From positions 1 through 20,653 of the forward strand of contig CAYHKW010000014.1 in NCBI GenBank assembly GCA_964357385.1: 20,653 nucleotides of DNA. The letters run 5' to 3'. The DNA comes from JAHFJA01 sp964357385. GTDB lineage: Bacteria > Patescibacteriota > Patescibacteriia > JACQRZ01. This document shows, piece by piece, positions 1 through 8,172 of this stretch. The position numbers were made by a program, and so were the translations under genes. The notes beneath the pieces were generated by a model. It ran no database searches, was not told the DNA's origin, and saw nothing but the letters and a program-made list of their open reading frames with translations. Positions within the stretch are counted from its first letter, which is position 1, and every line of letters begins with the position of its first letter.

Positions 1-838
1 GGCGTAAAAGCAATGAGATTTCACGATACGCAACCGCATGACGAGAAAGATCATCGTAGACAATGAGTACATCTTTCCCTTGATCCATAAAATATTCACC
101 AATCGCACATCCTGAGTAGGGTGCGATATATGAAAGCGCAGCCGGGTCTGATGCGCCTGCCAATACGACGGTGGTATATTCCATAGCTCCTTCTGCTTCC
201 AAGCGAGCTTTGATTTTTGCTACTTTTGAATCTTTTTGTCCGATCGCAACGTAAATACAAATCACCCCTTGCCCTTTTTGGTTGATAATCGTATCGATGG
301 CAATTGCGGTCTTACCAGTCTGACGATCACCAATGATAAGTTCGCGCTGGCCACGGCCGATAGGAATCATTGCGTCAATTGCTTTGATACCGGTCTGAAG
401 TGGACGATCAACAGATTGACGAGTAATAACGCCTGGTGCAACTTTTTCTACCGGGTAAAAACCGCTTGCATTGATCGCTCCCTTGCCATCACGCGCATCT
501 CCCAAAGGACCGACAACACGGCCGATCATGGCATCACCCACCGGAACCTGCAAAATACGCTTCGTGCGTTTTGCCATATCTCCTTCGCGAACGGCGCTAG
601 CATTACCCAAAATCATGACACCAACAGAGTCCTCTTCAAGGTTAAGTACCACACCAACGATTACTTCTTTTGCAGTTTGAATTTCGATCATTTCTGCTGC
701 CTGAACATTGGAAAGTCCGCCAATGCGCGCGATACCATCACCCGCAGAAATCACAGTGCCTACTTCGGCCACTTCCGTTGTGTCGGTATAGCCTTGTAAT
801 CGTTTTTGAAGTTCTTGGATTAAATAATTGGTGCTCAT
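1..838 (-). CDS. atpA: ATP synthase F1 subunit alpha, N-terminal 279 residues (runs off the left edge)
   Basis: Alpha subunit of the F1 catalytic head; it alternates with beta subunits and carries the non-catalytic nucleotide sites. Translated from the ATG at 838-836, the frame stays open to base 2. Visible landmarks are the N-terminal segment that contacts delta (residues 1-25), the beta-barrel domain (about 26-95), the alpha-type P-loop GDRQTGKT at residues 170-177, and the Walker B region VLIVYDDLS at about 257-265. The last residues read SLLLR, the start of the conserved segment that continues into RPPGREAYPGD in this family, so the gene is cut by the window edge and not by a mutation. 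It starts 3 nt after the atpH stop, so it is co-transcribed. No Shine-Dalgarno sequence precedes it. Gamma, beta and epsilon genes would be expected just outside the window. Confidence 0.97.
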   Translation of the reverse strand, partial: MSTNYLIQELQKRLQGYTDTTEVAEVGTVISAGDGIARIGGLSNVQAAEMIEIQTAKEVIVGVVLNLEEDSVGVMILGNASAVREGDMAKRTKRILQVPVGDAMIGRVVGPLGDARDGKGAINASGFYPVEKVAPGVITRQSVDRPLQTGIKAIDAMIPIGRGQRELIIGDRQTGKTAIAIDTIINQKGQGVICIYVAIGQKDSKVAKIKARLEAEGAMEYTTVVLAGASDPAALSYIAPYSGCAIGEYFMDQGKDVLIVYDDLSRHAVAYREISLLLR

Positions 839-841
839 AGA

Positions 842-1243
842 CTAAATGTTGTGTAATTGATCGGAAAGTTTTTGCAAACGGCCGTTGATTGTTGCGTCGA
901 TGTACCATTGAGAATCAACAAGGACTCGTGCGCCCGCAATAATCGTTTCGTCGTATGTGGTTTCTATGTTGATAGGGGTCTTGCTGGTGGTAGAAAGTGA
1001 TTGTGCGATCTCTTGAGCATAATCGGCCGCCCGTTTTGGCAACGTGAGCGAGATATGGACAACTCCTTTTTCTTTATCTTGCGAGCGGGATACGTGTTGT
1101 GCGATCTCTTTCATCAACGACCGTTTTCCTTGTCGAGAAAGCATGGTTTCCAGTTCTTTAACGGCTGTATTGATTATTTCATCACTTGCGTGTTTTGAAA
1201 GGTCGAGGAGTGCTTCGCTATATTGTTTGGCGGTATAGTTCAT
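842..1243 (-). CDS. atpH: ATP synthase F1 subunit delta (short form)
   Basis: Delta (OSCP) subunit, part of the peripheral stalk joining F1 to the membrane b subunits. The 133-residue product is well below the usual 175-180. The C-terminal region is the recognisable part: GARVLVDSQWYIDATINGRLQKL-like residues near 104-126 match the conserved delta C-terminal beta-hairpin and helix. The N-terminal helical bundle that binds alpha is present but compressed. The start ATG overlaps the atpF stop as ATGA (1240-1243), indicating translational coupling; the stop is TAG at 842-844. Position between atpF and atpA is the standard order. Identity rests on the C-terminal motif, hydrophilic helical character and synteny. 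Confidence 0.9.
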   Translation of the reverse strand: MNYTAKQYSEALLDLSKHASDEIINTAVKELETMLSRQGKRSLMKEIAQHVSRSQDKEKGVVHISLTLPKRAADYAQEIAQSLSTTSKTPINIETTYDETIIAGARVLVDSQWYIDATINGRLQKLSDQLHNI

Positions 1244-1746
1244 ATCTTCGCATTCTTTAATCCATCAACCGCCTTTTGTATCAAAGCACGATCAATCTGC
1301 TCATTGGCCATATCGCCCGCAATCTTCTTTGTTGCTGCCAACACTAGGTCTGCCAACTCACCCGATGCTTCGCTGATCATTTTTGTTCGTTCCGCTTCGA
1401 TCTGAGCGCGTGCCTGCTTTACCACCTCAGCAACATCGGTCTTGGTCTTTTCCAATGCCGCATCATGCTGTGCTTGGGTTGCGAGCCGCGCCTGTCCGAT
1501 AATCTCCTGCGCTTGCATACGTGCATCTACGAGTACTTGCTGTTGCTGCGCGGCTGTTTCCTTGAAACGCACTTCGATTTCTTCTGCTTTTTTCACACTT
1601 GCCGCAACCATTATTTGTCGTGAATCCAATGCTTTGAGTATTGGCTTGTACAAAAAACGATGCAAAAGAAATAACAAAATAACAATATTGACCACCTGAG
1701 CGATCAGGAGCCGCCAATCAATGCCGAGCTGTGAAAAGACGTCCAT
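1240..1746 (-). CDS. atpF: ATP synthase Fo subunit b
   Basis: Subunit b forms the peripheral stalk that stops F1 rotating with the c-ring. The 168-residue product has the classic architecture: a short N-terminus, one transmembrane helix at about residues 12-34 (AQVVNIVILLFLLHRFLYKP), then a long charged, Ala/Glu/Lys/Gln-rich helix (about 45-150) predicted to form the right-handed coiled coil, and a C-terminal part that meets delta. Length is normal for bacterial b (155-170). The ATG at 1746 follows the atpE stop by 3 nt, and the TGA stop overlaps the atpH start by 4 nt. No Shine-Dalgarno sequence is visible. Confidence 0.95.
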   Translation of the reverse strand: MDVFSQLGIDWRLLIAQVVNIVILLFLLHRFLYKPILKALDSRQIMVAASVKKAEEIEVRFKETAAQQQQVLVDARMQAQEIIGQARLATQAQHDAALEKTKTDVAEVVKQARAQIEAERTKMISEASGELADLVLAATKKIAGDMANEQIDRALIQKAVDGLKNAKI

Positions 1747-1749
1747 GGA

Positions 1750-2004
1750 CTATACGAATTTAATGATGAGCGCGATAACAAGGGCGTAAATTGCAATTGC
1801 TTCCGCAAACGCAAACCCCAAAATCATAGCGGTCTGAATCTTGCTTGCAGCTTCAGGATTGCGACCGATTGCTTCTGCTGCTTTTCCTGCTGCAATACCA
1901 ATACCAATACCAGGCCCGATTGCACCCAATCCGATTGCCAACGCAGGTCCTAAGAATTTTGCCCATTCGACTGATGCGTGGATAAGAGGAAGTTGTTCTT
2001 CCAT
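1750..2004 (-). CDS. atpE: ATP synthase Fo subunit c (probably H+-type)
   Basis: Proteolipid of the rotating c-ring. The 84 residues make two transmembrane hairpin helices: a Gly-rich helix 1 with alternating small residues (about 18-42, GAIGPGIGIGIAAGKA) and helix 2 (about 57-82), joined by a polar loop containing RNPEA (48-52), the F1-contacting loop. The ion-binding carboxylate is Glu68 in FAFAEAIAIY. Na+-type rings such as Ilyobacter carry a Gln in helix 1 and Ser-Thr after the Glu; here these places hold Ile and Ala-Ile, so proton coupling is the better prediction. The N-terminus is slightly longer than usual and may project into the periplasm. It lies 63 nt after atpB, the largest gap inside the operon. 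Confidence 0.96.
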   Translation of the reverse strand: MEEQLPLIHASVEWAKFLGPALAIGLGAIGPGIGIGIAAGKAAEAIGRNPEAASKIQTAMILGFAFAEAIAIYALVIALIIKFV

Positions 2005-2067
2005 AGATTCATTTCTTTATGAATAAAAGCGTAAAAAGAGGGTTACTCTGCTTGCGCCTGCATTCAT

Positions 2068-2805
2068 TTAGTGAGCTTCCTGGCGTGCCAAAGTGACAAA
2101 TACAGCCGTTAACATCGAAAACACCAGCGCCTGGATAAGCCCTACAAACAATTCTAGCATGAGAAATGGTACCGGCACGATGTAGTATGTCAGGGATAGG
2201 ATAACCGTCAAGAGTACTTCTCCGGCAAAAATGTTCCCAAATAGACGAAACGAAAAGGAAATCAACTTGGAAACTTCCGAAATCAGCTCTAAAATTCCTA
2301 CAAAAAATGCAATAGGATTTTTAAACGAAATGAACTTTTTACTATATCCCCCGATCCCCAATGCGCCAATTCCCCAAATTTGCACCATAATGACGCTGAT
2401 CAGTGATAATGCGAGGGTAAAATTCAAATCAGCTGACGTTGCACGAAAAAACGGAATAAGTCTTGTTCCTTCATGTCCCACTTCCTGGATACCGATCGTT
2501 CCTACACCCGGCAGCAACCCTGACCAGTTTACCGCTAAGATAGCAATAAAAATGGTGGCAACAAGAGGAAAAATCTTTTTTGTTAATGCACGATCGCCGG
2601 TAACGCCATCAAATACGCCCAGAAGAAATTCAAACATCATTTCAATTGCATTTTGTCCTTTACCGGGTATTGTCGAAAGTCGGCGGGTCATCAACCATGA
2701 AAACACCACCAAAAGCACCATGACTGCCCAGATGACAATAAGACTGTTGGTCACAGGAAATCCCAGAATGTGGAATAGTGCTTCTGCTTTGATGGAAATA
2801 TGCAT
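2068..2805 (-). CDS. atpB: ATP synthase Fo subunit a
   Basis: Subunit a is the stator channel that passes ions to and from the c-ring. The 245-residue product has five to six hydrophobic helices. The essential stator arginine is Arg187 in SFSFRLFGNIFAGE. Other family marks are RATSADLNFTLALSL (121-135) on the middle helix and the C-terminal GLIQALVFSMLTAVF (222-236) with the conserved Gln. Length fits bacterial subunit a (about 220-270). It begins 2 nt after the preceding AtpZ/AtpI-like gene, so the two are co-transcribed. The start ATG at 2805 gives a plausible short N-terminus before the first membrane helix. Confidence 0.96.
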   Translation of the reverse strand: MHISIKAEALFHILGFPVTNSLIVIWAVMVLLVVFSWLMTRRLSTIPGKGQNAIEMMFEFLLGVFDGVTGDRALTKKIFPLVATIFIAILAVNWSGLLPGVGTIGIQEVGHEGTRLIPFFRATSADLNFTLALSLISVIMVQIWGIGALGIGGYSKKFISFKNPIAFFVGILELISEVSKLISFSFRLFGNIFAGEVLLTVILSLTYYIVPVPFLMLELFVGLIQALVFSMLTAVFVTLARQEAH

Positions 2806-2807
2806 AA

Positions 2808-3074
2808 TTAGGATATGGTGGTGTCAGTATTGTTATCTGGTGCCGGCGTGTCAGCAGTCGAATCTATCACCCGTGTTACCGTACGAATGACCAGCCACGA
2901 AGAAAATATGATGGCGACAATGATGCCAACGAGGAAGAGAAGGGGCGACGTGTGAAACAGTGAGTCAAGATATCGTCCCAGTAATGCCAATACCACCAAC
3001 GGAAGGGTAATCTGCCACCCAATATTGAGAGCAAGGGCAAGAGGAGGCAATGCTGAAGGAGTCTTTGAAGGCAT
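2808..3074 (-). CDS. AtpZ/AtpI family small membrane protein, first gene of the ATP synthase operon
   Basis: An 88-residue membrane protein with two transmembrane helices (about 15-35 and 43-64), the second preceded by TSPLLFLVGIIVAIIFSSW, followed by a polar, Asp/Thr-rich tail. This matches the AtpZ/AtpI group that heads many F-type ATP synthase operons and is proposed to help c-ring assembly or carry Mg2+/Ca2+. The call rests on size, helix pattern and position 2 nt ahead of atpB; no catalytic motif exists to check. It has the operon promoter directly upstream, with the predicted RNA start only about 6-9 nt before the ATG, so it may be read from a near-leaderless mRNA. Confidence 0.85.
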   Translation of the reverse strand: MPSKTPSALPPLALALNIGWQITLPLVVLALLGRYLDSLFHTSPLLFLVGIIVAIIFSSWLVIRTVTRVIDSTADTPAPDNNTDTTIS

Positions 3075-3088
3075 AATGATACGAGCTT

Positions 3089-3117
3089 ATAGTATCGCGA
3101 AAAGGGCTAATAGTCAA
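3089..3117 (-). promoter_or_regulatory. Sigma70-type promoter of the ATP synthase operon
   Basis: On the minus strand, -35 TTGACT (3117-3112) and -10 TACTAT (3094-3089) are separated by exactly 17 nt. The expected RNA start is near 3082, leaving only about 6-9 nt before the ATG at 3074 and no room for a Shine-Dalgarno sequence. It is the only promoter seen for the six ATP synthase genes in the window. Confidence 0.8.
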
Positions 3118-3142
3118 GAGATTCCCCGCCTTTTTCTTGAAG

Positions 3143-3952
3143 CTATATAACCCTCACCCCAAACAATCGCTCGGCATTGCCTCGTGTTGCATTGGCAACG
3201 TCCTCAACTGACACACCCCTGATCTCTGCTATTTTCTTCGCGACATATTCAACATAGCGAGGATGATTGCGCTTGCCACGGTATGGCACCGGCGTCAAAA
3301 ACGGCGAATCCGTTTCAATCATGATTTTTTCTAATGGAAGAGCGTGGATAATTTCATCATATTGATCGGTAAACGTGATGATGCCGGTGAAGGAAATTAA
3401 AAAACCTAGATCAATATAGCTTTTTGCGTCATTAAGGGTGCCGGTAAAACAATGTATCACTCCTCGTTCGCGATCTCCGGACCAAATACCATACTGATGC
3501 AACAATATATCAATCAGATCGTTATGACTGTCACGACAATGAATAATGGCTGGCTTACCGACTTCATGAGCAAGCTCAAGTTGTTTTTTTAATACTTCTT
3601 TTTGTGATGCAATGACTGAGTCGCGTTCATGCGCATCAGCGGGTACATGAAAATAATCAAGCCCAATCTCCCCTATTGCTACTACCTTTGGCGACTGAGC
3701 AAGTTGTCGATATGCATCCTCATCCCAGTTTTCGGCTGTGTCAGTCGGATGCTGACCCACCGCAGACCAAATAGGCTTGTCGGGATAGGTATTGGCAATC
3801 TCTACTGATTTCTTACTCGATTCCCAATCGCATCCCGGCATAAGTACCGCAACGTTGTTTTCTAACGCATCCCTCAAAATTTCTGAATAATCTTGGCTAT
3901 AATGTTCTAAATTCAAATGACAATGAGTATCGATCAACCATGATTCGGGCAT
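3143..3952 (-). CDS. tatD: TatD family metal-dependent hydrolase (DNase)
   Basis: TatD-type 3'-5' exonuclease/DNase of the amidohydrolase TIM-barrel superfamily, implicated in DNA repair and DNA turnover. The 269 residues match the family length (about 255-270). Metal-site motifs are all present: DTHCHL at residues 8-13 (His10, His12), GEIGLDY at 94-100 (Glu95), IHCRD at 137-141 (His138), HCFTG at 167-171 (His167), and ETDSPFLTP at 213-221 (Asp215) followed by PYRGKRN. The fold is therefore intact and probably active. It is the last gene of the run propeller protein-metG-cvpA-tatD, 10 nt after the CvpA-like gene. The stop is TAG at 3145-3143, and no clear intrinsic terminator follows before the atp promoter. 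Confidence 0.95.
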   Translation of the reverse strand: MPESWLIDTHCHLNLEHYSQDYSEILRDALENNVAVLMPGCDWESSKKSVEIANTYPDKPIWSAVGQHPTDTAENWDEDAYRQLAQSPKVVAIGEIGLDYFHVPADAHERDSVIASQKEVLKKQLELAHEVGKPAIIHCRDSHNDLIDILLHQYGIWSGDRERGVIHCFTGTLNDAKSYIDLGFLISFTGIITFTDQYDEIIHALPLEKIMIETDSPFLTPVPYRGKRNHPRYVEYVAKKIAEIRGVSVEDVANATRGNAERLFGVRVI

Positions 3953-3962
3953 AGGTATAGAA

Positions 3963-4523
3963 TTATTTTTTTGGCTCGCTCGGCGATGGAATAGGTCCCA
4001 TAAGCTGTTTCAAATCCACGGCGTTAAAATCAGGTAAAAACGGTTTTACCACATTGGCAATTCCCAGAAAAATCGGGCCAGCAGTCGACTCCTTAATTTG
4101 TTTTACAAACAAAATATTTATTGGTAACGAAGTAAGCATATAGAGCAGTGTCGCAATCAAAAGTGCCCCTTCTAAGAATCCTACCAATGCTCCTCCCAGA
4201 CGATTGATGGTTTTTAAAAATGGCAAAATCGCAAACAAATTGAATAATTTATCAACGGTTTTGACCAAAATGCCAAAGATAAAAGTAACCACCAAGAAAA
4301 CTAAGAAAAATCCCGCTATGTATGACAACACATCAGCAATCGCAGGATACTGAGCAAACCCTCCGCGAATATAGTGCGCGACAGGCCATGCAAATTTACC
4401 AGCAACAAAAAACCCCACAAACAACCCCAATATCGACCCCACCTCCTGAATAAAACCCCGAACAAAGCCAAGAACTCCAAAGATCAGGAATGCGATCAGG
4501 ATAACAAGGTCGATTGTATTCAT
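3963..4523 (-). CDS. CvpA family membrane protein
   Basis: A 186-residue integral membrane protein. The N-terminus (NTIDLVILIAFLIFGVLGF, then RGFIQEVGSILGLFVGFF) is the hallmark of the CvpA/colicin V production family: a helix, a short RGF loop and a second Gly-rich helix. Further helices lie at about 64-87 and 110-130, giving four in all, followed by a polar, Pro/Lys-ending tail. The biochemical role of the family is not settled; in other bacteria it affects colicin V export, biofilm and envelope stress. It lies between metG (9 nt) and tatD (10 nt) in one operon, with no Shine-Dalgarno sequence. Confidence 0.9.
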   Translation of the reverse strand: MNTIDLVILIAFLIFGVLGFVRGFIQEVGSILGLFVGFFVAGKFAWPVAHYIRGGFAQYPAIADVLSYIAGFFLVFLVVTFIFGILVKTVDKLFNLFAILPFLKTINRLGGALVGFLEGALLIATLLYMLTSLPINILFVKQIKESTAGPIFLGIANVVKPFLPDFNAVDLKQLMGPIPSPSEPKK

Positions 4524-4532
4524 ACGCGAAGA

Positions 4533-6065
4533 TTATGAGATAAGAGGAGGAAACAACGAGTCTCCTTTCGATGGACGACTCACGGTACCAGGCTGCCACT
4601 CAATGAGTTTCTGGCCTTCCTGGGCGCGCTCAAGTGCTTCGATATCAAGCTGACGCCACAACTTTTCAGCAGTCTCAGGCATGAATGGATAGATCATCAC
4701 ACTGATGTGTCGCAGTACCTCCACTAATAATACCATTGTATTGGCAAAATGGGATGGATCTTCTTTGACAAGCTCCCACGGTTTGTGTTGTTCAATATAT
4801 TTATCACCCCAACTAATGCATTCCCATACAACACGAAGCGCTTCTTCAAGACCGCAATTATCCAACGCAGTGTTGTATGTGCTCCATGCTGTTTCAATCA
4901 TTGCTTGTGCATCTTCATCATCAAGAGCATCAGTATCTTCTAAATCTTTTGCAGGTACTTTTGCTGCCAACGTAAGTACGCGGCTTGCAAAATTACCAAT
5001 TCCTTTTGCAAGATCGCTTTCATATCGTTCTTTCAAACGCTCAAACGAAAAATCGCCATCTTCACCAAAGCGTATTTCACGAAGAAGGAAATAGCGAATC
5101 GCATCAACCCCATATGTCATACTGAGTTCAACGGGGTCAATGGCATTTCCCAATGACTTGCTGATCTTATCGCCATTAATGGTAAAAAACCCATGGGCAA
5201 ATATTTTTTTCGGCAATGGCAATCCAGCAGCCATTAACATTGCTGGCCAAAGTGCACAATGGAATTTGATAATGTCTTTACCAACGAGTTGGATATTAGC
5301 CGGCCAAAAAGTTTCAAAATCTTCCCCTTCGCTTCCATATCCAAGACCGGTAAGGTAATTGATCAATGCATCAAACCATACGTAGATTGCCTGTTCAGTG
5401 TCAATGGGAAGCGGGATGCCGCATTTCGCTGTCTTAAAATGGCGTGAAATGCTCACGTCAACAAAGTGGTCTTTGATATAGTTGACTACTTCGTTGCGAC
5501 GGCTTGCCGGCTGAATGAAGTCAGGATTTTTTTCAATGTGATCTAATACAGCATTGCGATATTTGGAAGCAGCAAAAAAATAATTTTCTTCTTCAATCGT
5601 TTCGACAGGCTTTTTATGGATCGGGCATAGATTACCTTCCATCAAATCACTTTGCGTAACAAATGCTTCGCACCCATTGCAATAAAATCCTTTGTATACC
5701 CCTTTATAAATATCGCCTTTTTCATTCACCAAATCAAAAAACTTATATACGCCTTTTTTGTGGCGTTCTTCGGTTGTGCGGATAAAATCGTTATTGCTGA
5801 TATTTAATCCGTCCCATGCTTGCTGCCAAATCGCTGCTTGAATACCGAGATACTGATCCATATCTGTATAGCCTGCTTTTTCGGCAGCAACGATATTTTT
5901 CTGACTATTCTCATCAGACCCAGTCAAAAAAAAGACATTCTCGCCTTTGAGACGATGGTAACGAGCAAGCACATCGGCGGCAATACAGGTATAGGCATGA
6001 CCAATGTGGGGTTTATCATTTACGTAATAAATCGGGGTGGTGATGTAGAATGTCTTTTCGGTCAT
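4533..6065 (-). CDS. metG: Methionyl-tRNA synthetase
   Basis: Charges tRNA(Met) with methionine in the cytoplasm. The 510-residue product has the class I signature HIGH at residues 20-23 and the KMSKS-type loop as KISKS at 300-304. The connective-peptide zinc knuckle is present as CNGC (129-132) and CPIH (147-150), so the fourth ligand would be His instead of Cys, a variant found in single-knuckle MetRS. The anticodon-binding helical domain follows (about 345-480). The protein ends there and lacks the C-terminal EMAP/Trbp111-like tRNA-binding extension of the longer bacterial enzymes. The start is the ATG at 6065, giving the canonical TEKTFYITTPIYYVN N-terminus. Confidence 0.97.
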   Translation of the reverse strand: MTEKTFYITTPIYYVNDKPHIGHAYTCIAADVLARYHRLKGENVFFLTGSDENSQKNIVAAEKAGYTDMDQYLGIQAAIWQQAWDGLNISNNDFIRTTEERHKKGVYKFFDLVNEKGDIYKGVYKGFYCNGCEAFVTQSDLMEGNLCPIHKKPVETIEEENYFFAASKYRNAVLDHIEKNPDFIQPASRRNEVVNYIKDHFVDVSISRHFKTAKCGIPLPIDTEQAIYVWFDALINYLTGLGYGSEGEDFETFWPANIQLVGKDIIKFHCALWPAMLMAAGLPLPKKIFAHGFFTINGDKISKSLGNAIDPVELSMTYGVDAIRYFLLREIRFGEDGDFSFERLKERYESDLAKGIGNFASRVLTLAAKVPAKDLEDTDALDDEDAQAMIETAWSTYNTALDNCGLEEALRVVWECISWGDKYIEQHKPWELVKEDPSHFANTMVLLVEVLRHISVMIYPFMPETAEKLWRQLDIEALERAQEGQKLIEWQPGTVSRPSKGDSLFPPLIS

Positions 6066-6077
6066 ACGGTCAATCGC

Positions 6078-7346
6078 TTAGCTAGCAAGAAAGGTTAGAA
6101 ATACAGCATCGGTCTTGCGAGGATGTGATAAAAGCAGGGTTTTTCCTGTTTTTATATCTAACAATACATCCGCAGAGATAGGGCTGCTTTGCTGATTGAA
6201 TACCACATAATCCCCTAGTTTGTCCAGACGTATGGCGTTTTTTGCGTCTTGTACCCCATCAAACAGGAATACTGGTGTTCGACTACCTTGCTTCTTTTCG
6301 ATCTGAAAAATTCCATGGGGAGTTGAAAAATATACTCCGCTAGAATCATCCTTCCACAATGTTGAAAAAACAACACTCAAAGTCGCACCAGCGCCAGGTC
6401 CAAAATCATCAGCATTATAACGATGAAGTACTTTTGTTTGACCGCTGGCAACATCCATGATCATCAATCGCGCATCCTCAATGTAGACAATAGAAGTACC
6501 ATCAGGACTTACCCCTCCTGAGGCAATAAACATTAACTTTTGCGCAGTAGGAACAGTGAGCGACCGCACCGCGTTATTGTTCTTCAGATCAATTACAAAC
6601 CGTTCGCCATCAGACACCCCGCCTAAATCACTGACATTAACGGTGGCGATAATACCCGCATCATCCTGTGACCATGCGTTTGCTTCAAGTACAATCCTCC
6701 GTGATTCTGTTTTTGATTTGTACTTCGCCAAATCAGTACGCTCGAATACCATCACGCTTTTTTTGGTAGCGATAATGTAGATATAGAGTTGAGTGATTAA
6801 CGGTGCAGCTACGTCAGCTTCGGTGGTAGCGGTCGCATTATCAACAGTATAAGCAATGCGTGATCGGTCATGCGAAAACTTTGCGTCAAAAATAGAAAAA
6901 CCAACGGGGGCCTTGACCAACTCATCTTCTTTTTTTTGTGCAGGATCAATGATATATAACCGATCAGTATCCTTGGCAAGCCATGTATGATTCTGTGAAT
7001 CCGTATCAAGAACAGAGAGATCACCCTCATGCTTTAACGAAAGCGTATCAATGTGGGCAGGATCAAAATTATATTGGTAAATACTTGTTTCTGCTGCATT
7101 ATTTGTCTTCATGACGTAGTAAATCTGTGACGGCGTTTCAGATTTGCTAATCGTATCAAGCTTGGTTTTCAATGACGGTTGTGTGGCTAAAATATTTTCT
7201 TGTGTTACCTTTTGACTTCCCCCAATAATCCACACCGCACCAATCGCCGCAATTCCTACCAGCACAACAATAACCAACGCAGTAATATTTGTTTTTCCTT
7301 TTTGTGCTCGTGCGCGAGGGATGAGTTGGATGCTAGTGTTGTGCAT
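6078..7346 (-). CDS. Membrane-anchored beta-propeller-like protein of unknown function
   Basis: I do not recognise a specific family. The 422-residue product has a short basic N-terminus (RARAQKGK), one hydrophobic helix (about 22-43) that looks like a signal anchor, and a long extracytoplasmic domain rich in beta-strands. Repeats of the TolB/PD40 type are visible: FSHDRSRIAYTVDN at about 150-165, WSQDDAGIIATV near 215, SPDGTSIVYIEDARLMIMDVASG at about 270-292 and WKDDSSGVYFSTPHGIFQIE near 325. This suggests a six- or seven-bladed propeller outside the cell, probably for binding and not catalysis. It is the first of four tightly spaced genes, 12 nt before metG. The leader has no Shine-Dalgarno sequence, and the 62-nt gap from rsmI holds short repeats. 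Confidence 0.75.
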   Translation of the reverse strand: MHNTSIQLIPRARAQKGKTNITALVIVVLVGIAAIGAVWIIGGSQKVTQENILATQPSLKTKLDTISKSETPSQIYYVMKTNNAAETSIYQYNFDPAHIDTLSLKHEGDLSVLDTDSQNHTWLAKDTDRLYIIDPAQKKEDELVKAPVGFSIFDAKFSHDRSRIAYTVDNATATTEADVAAPLITQLYIYIIATKKSVMVFERTDLAKYKSKTESRRIVLEANAWSQDDAGIIATVNVSDLGGVSDGERFVIDLKNNNAVRSLTVPTAQKLMFIASGGVSPDGTSIVYIEDARLMIMDVASGQTKVLHRYNADDFGPGAGATLSVVFSTLWKDDSSGVYFSTPHGIFQIEKKQGSRTPVFLFDGVQDAKNAIRLDKLGDYVVFNQQSSPISADVLLDIKTGKTLLLSHPRKTDAVFLTFLAS

Positions 7347-7362
7347 ATATTGTAGATCGTAG

Positions 7363-7390
7363 ATACCCTATAGGTATACCCTTTTAGGGT
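7363..7390. repeat. Overlapping inverted and direct repeats between rsmI and the propeller gene
   Basis: Plus strand reads ATACC-CTATA-GGTAT (7363-7377) followed by ACCCT-TTT-AGGGT (7378-7390). ATACCCTAT and ATACCCTTT also form a direct repeat 13 nt apart. No U-run follows on the minus strand, so this is not a normal terminator of rsmI; an operator or a small RNA fold in the leader is more likely. Confidence 0.4.
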
Positions 7391-7408
7391 TGGAATGAAA
7401 AAAAATTA

Positions 7409-8092
7409 TTATGCCCACGAGCGGGGCGCGATGATGATGACAAATTCTCCTTTTGTCGATGTTGTTTTGAGTGAATTAATAATTGCAGCACTACTGCCAC
7501 GATAAACCGTCTCGTGAAGTTTCGTTAATTCACGACATACGACGAGTTGGCGTTCGGGCATCATGGCATGAAGAGACTCCATTGTTTTCATAATCCGATG
7601 CGATGACTCATAAAATACGGTCGTTGATTCACTTTCAGCAATCATTTGAAAAATCGTTTGACGTCCTTTTTTGTGGGGCAGAAATCCTAAATACGAAAAC
7701 TCATGAGAAGGAAATCCAGACACCGACAGCGCTGCGACAACCGCTGATGGGCCAGGTATGGGCACAATAGCGATCGTATCTCCTGCTTGTTCGACGATTT
7801 CTTTAATCAACATCACTCCTGGATCGTTGATACCGGGCGTACCTGCGTCTGAGACTAGCGCAAGATTCTTACCTTCATGGAGCAAGTCGATAATTTTTTT
7901 TACTTTTGCGCCCCCTGAATGCTGGTGATAGCTGCTCGTTGGCGTAGTGATGGAATAGTGCGCCAGAAGCCTTTTGGTGTGGCGAGTATCCTCACATAAG
8001 ATCATGTCTACTTCTTTCAAAACGCGTAACGCGCGCGTAGTAATATCTTCAAGATTTCCAATCGGTGTTGCGACAACGTAAAGAGTGGACAT
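7409..8092 (-). CDS. rsmI: 16S rRNA (cytidine-1402-2'-O)-methyltransferase RsmI
   Basis: Uses S-adenosylmethionine to 2'-O-methylate C1402 in the decoding centre of 16S rRNA. From the ATG at 8092 the product is 227 residues and begins with the family-typical STLYVVATPIGNLEDIT. Other marks of the tetrapyrrole-methylase fold are CEDTRHTKRLL (about 33-43), the SAM-binding SDAGTPGINDPG (about 80-91) and IPGPSAVVAALSVSG (about 112-126). The C-terminus is shorter than in longer homologues (about 280), which carry an extra helical domain. A GTG at 8107 would add five residues, but it sits at the predicted RNA start, so the ATG is preferred. The leader of about 15 nt lacks a Shine-Dalgarno sequence. 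Confidence 0.95.
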   Translation of the reverse strand: MSTLYVVATPIGNLEDITTRALRVLKEVDMILCEDTRHTKRLLAHYSITTPTSSYHQHSGGAKVKKIIDLLHEGKNLALVSDAGTPGINDPGVMLIKEIVEQAGDTIAIVPIPGPSAVVAALSVSGFPSHEFSYLGFLPHKKGRQTIFQMIAESESTTVFYESSHRIMKTMESLHAMMPERQLVVCRELTKLHETVYRGSSAAIINSLKTTSTKGEFVIIIAPRSWA

Positions 8093-8113
8093 AAAGGGTA
8101 TAATCACTGTTCA

Positions 8114-8142
8114 ATAGTAGCGTATTTGCAGGGTTTGGGCAA
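8114..8142 (-). promoter_or_regulatory. Probable sigma70-type promoter of rsmI
   Basis: Minus-strand TTGCCC (8142-8137) and TACTAT (8119-8114) are 17 nt apart. The RNA start would fall near 8107, about 15 nt ahead of the rsmI ATG. Each hexamer matches four of six consensus bases, so support is moderate. Confidence 0.5.
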
Positions 8143-8172
8143 TCGGTTTTAAACCATTACAAAAGATTTACT

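Noticed and set aside
236..799. Plus-strand 187-codon frame over atpA
   Set aside because: It is the antisense shadow of atpA, whose minus-strand translation has the P-loop and all family motifs.
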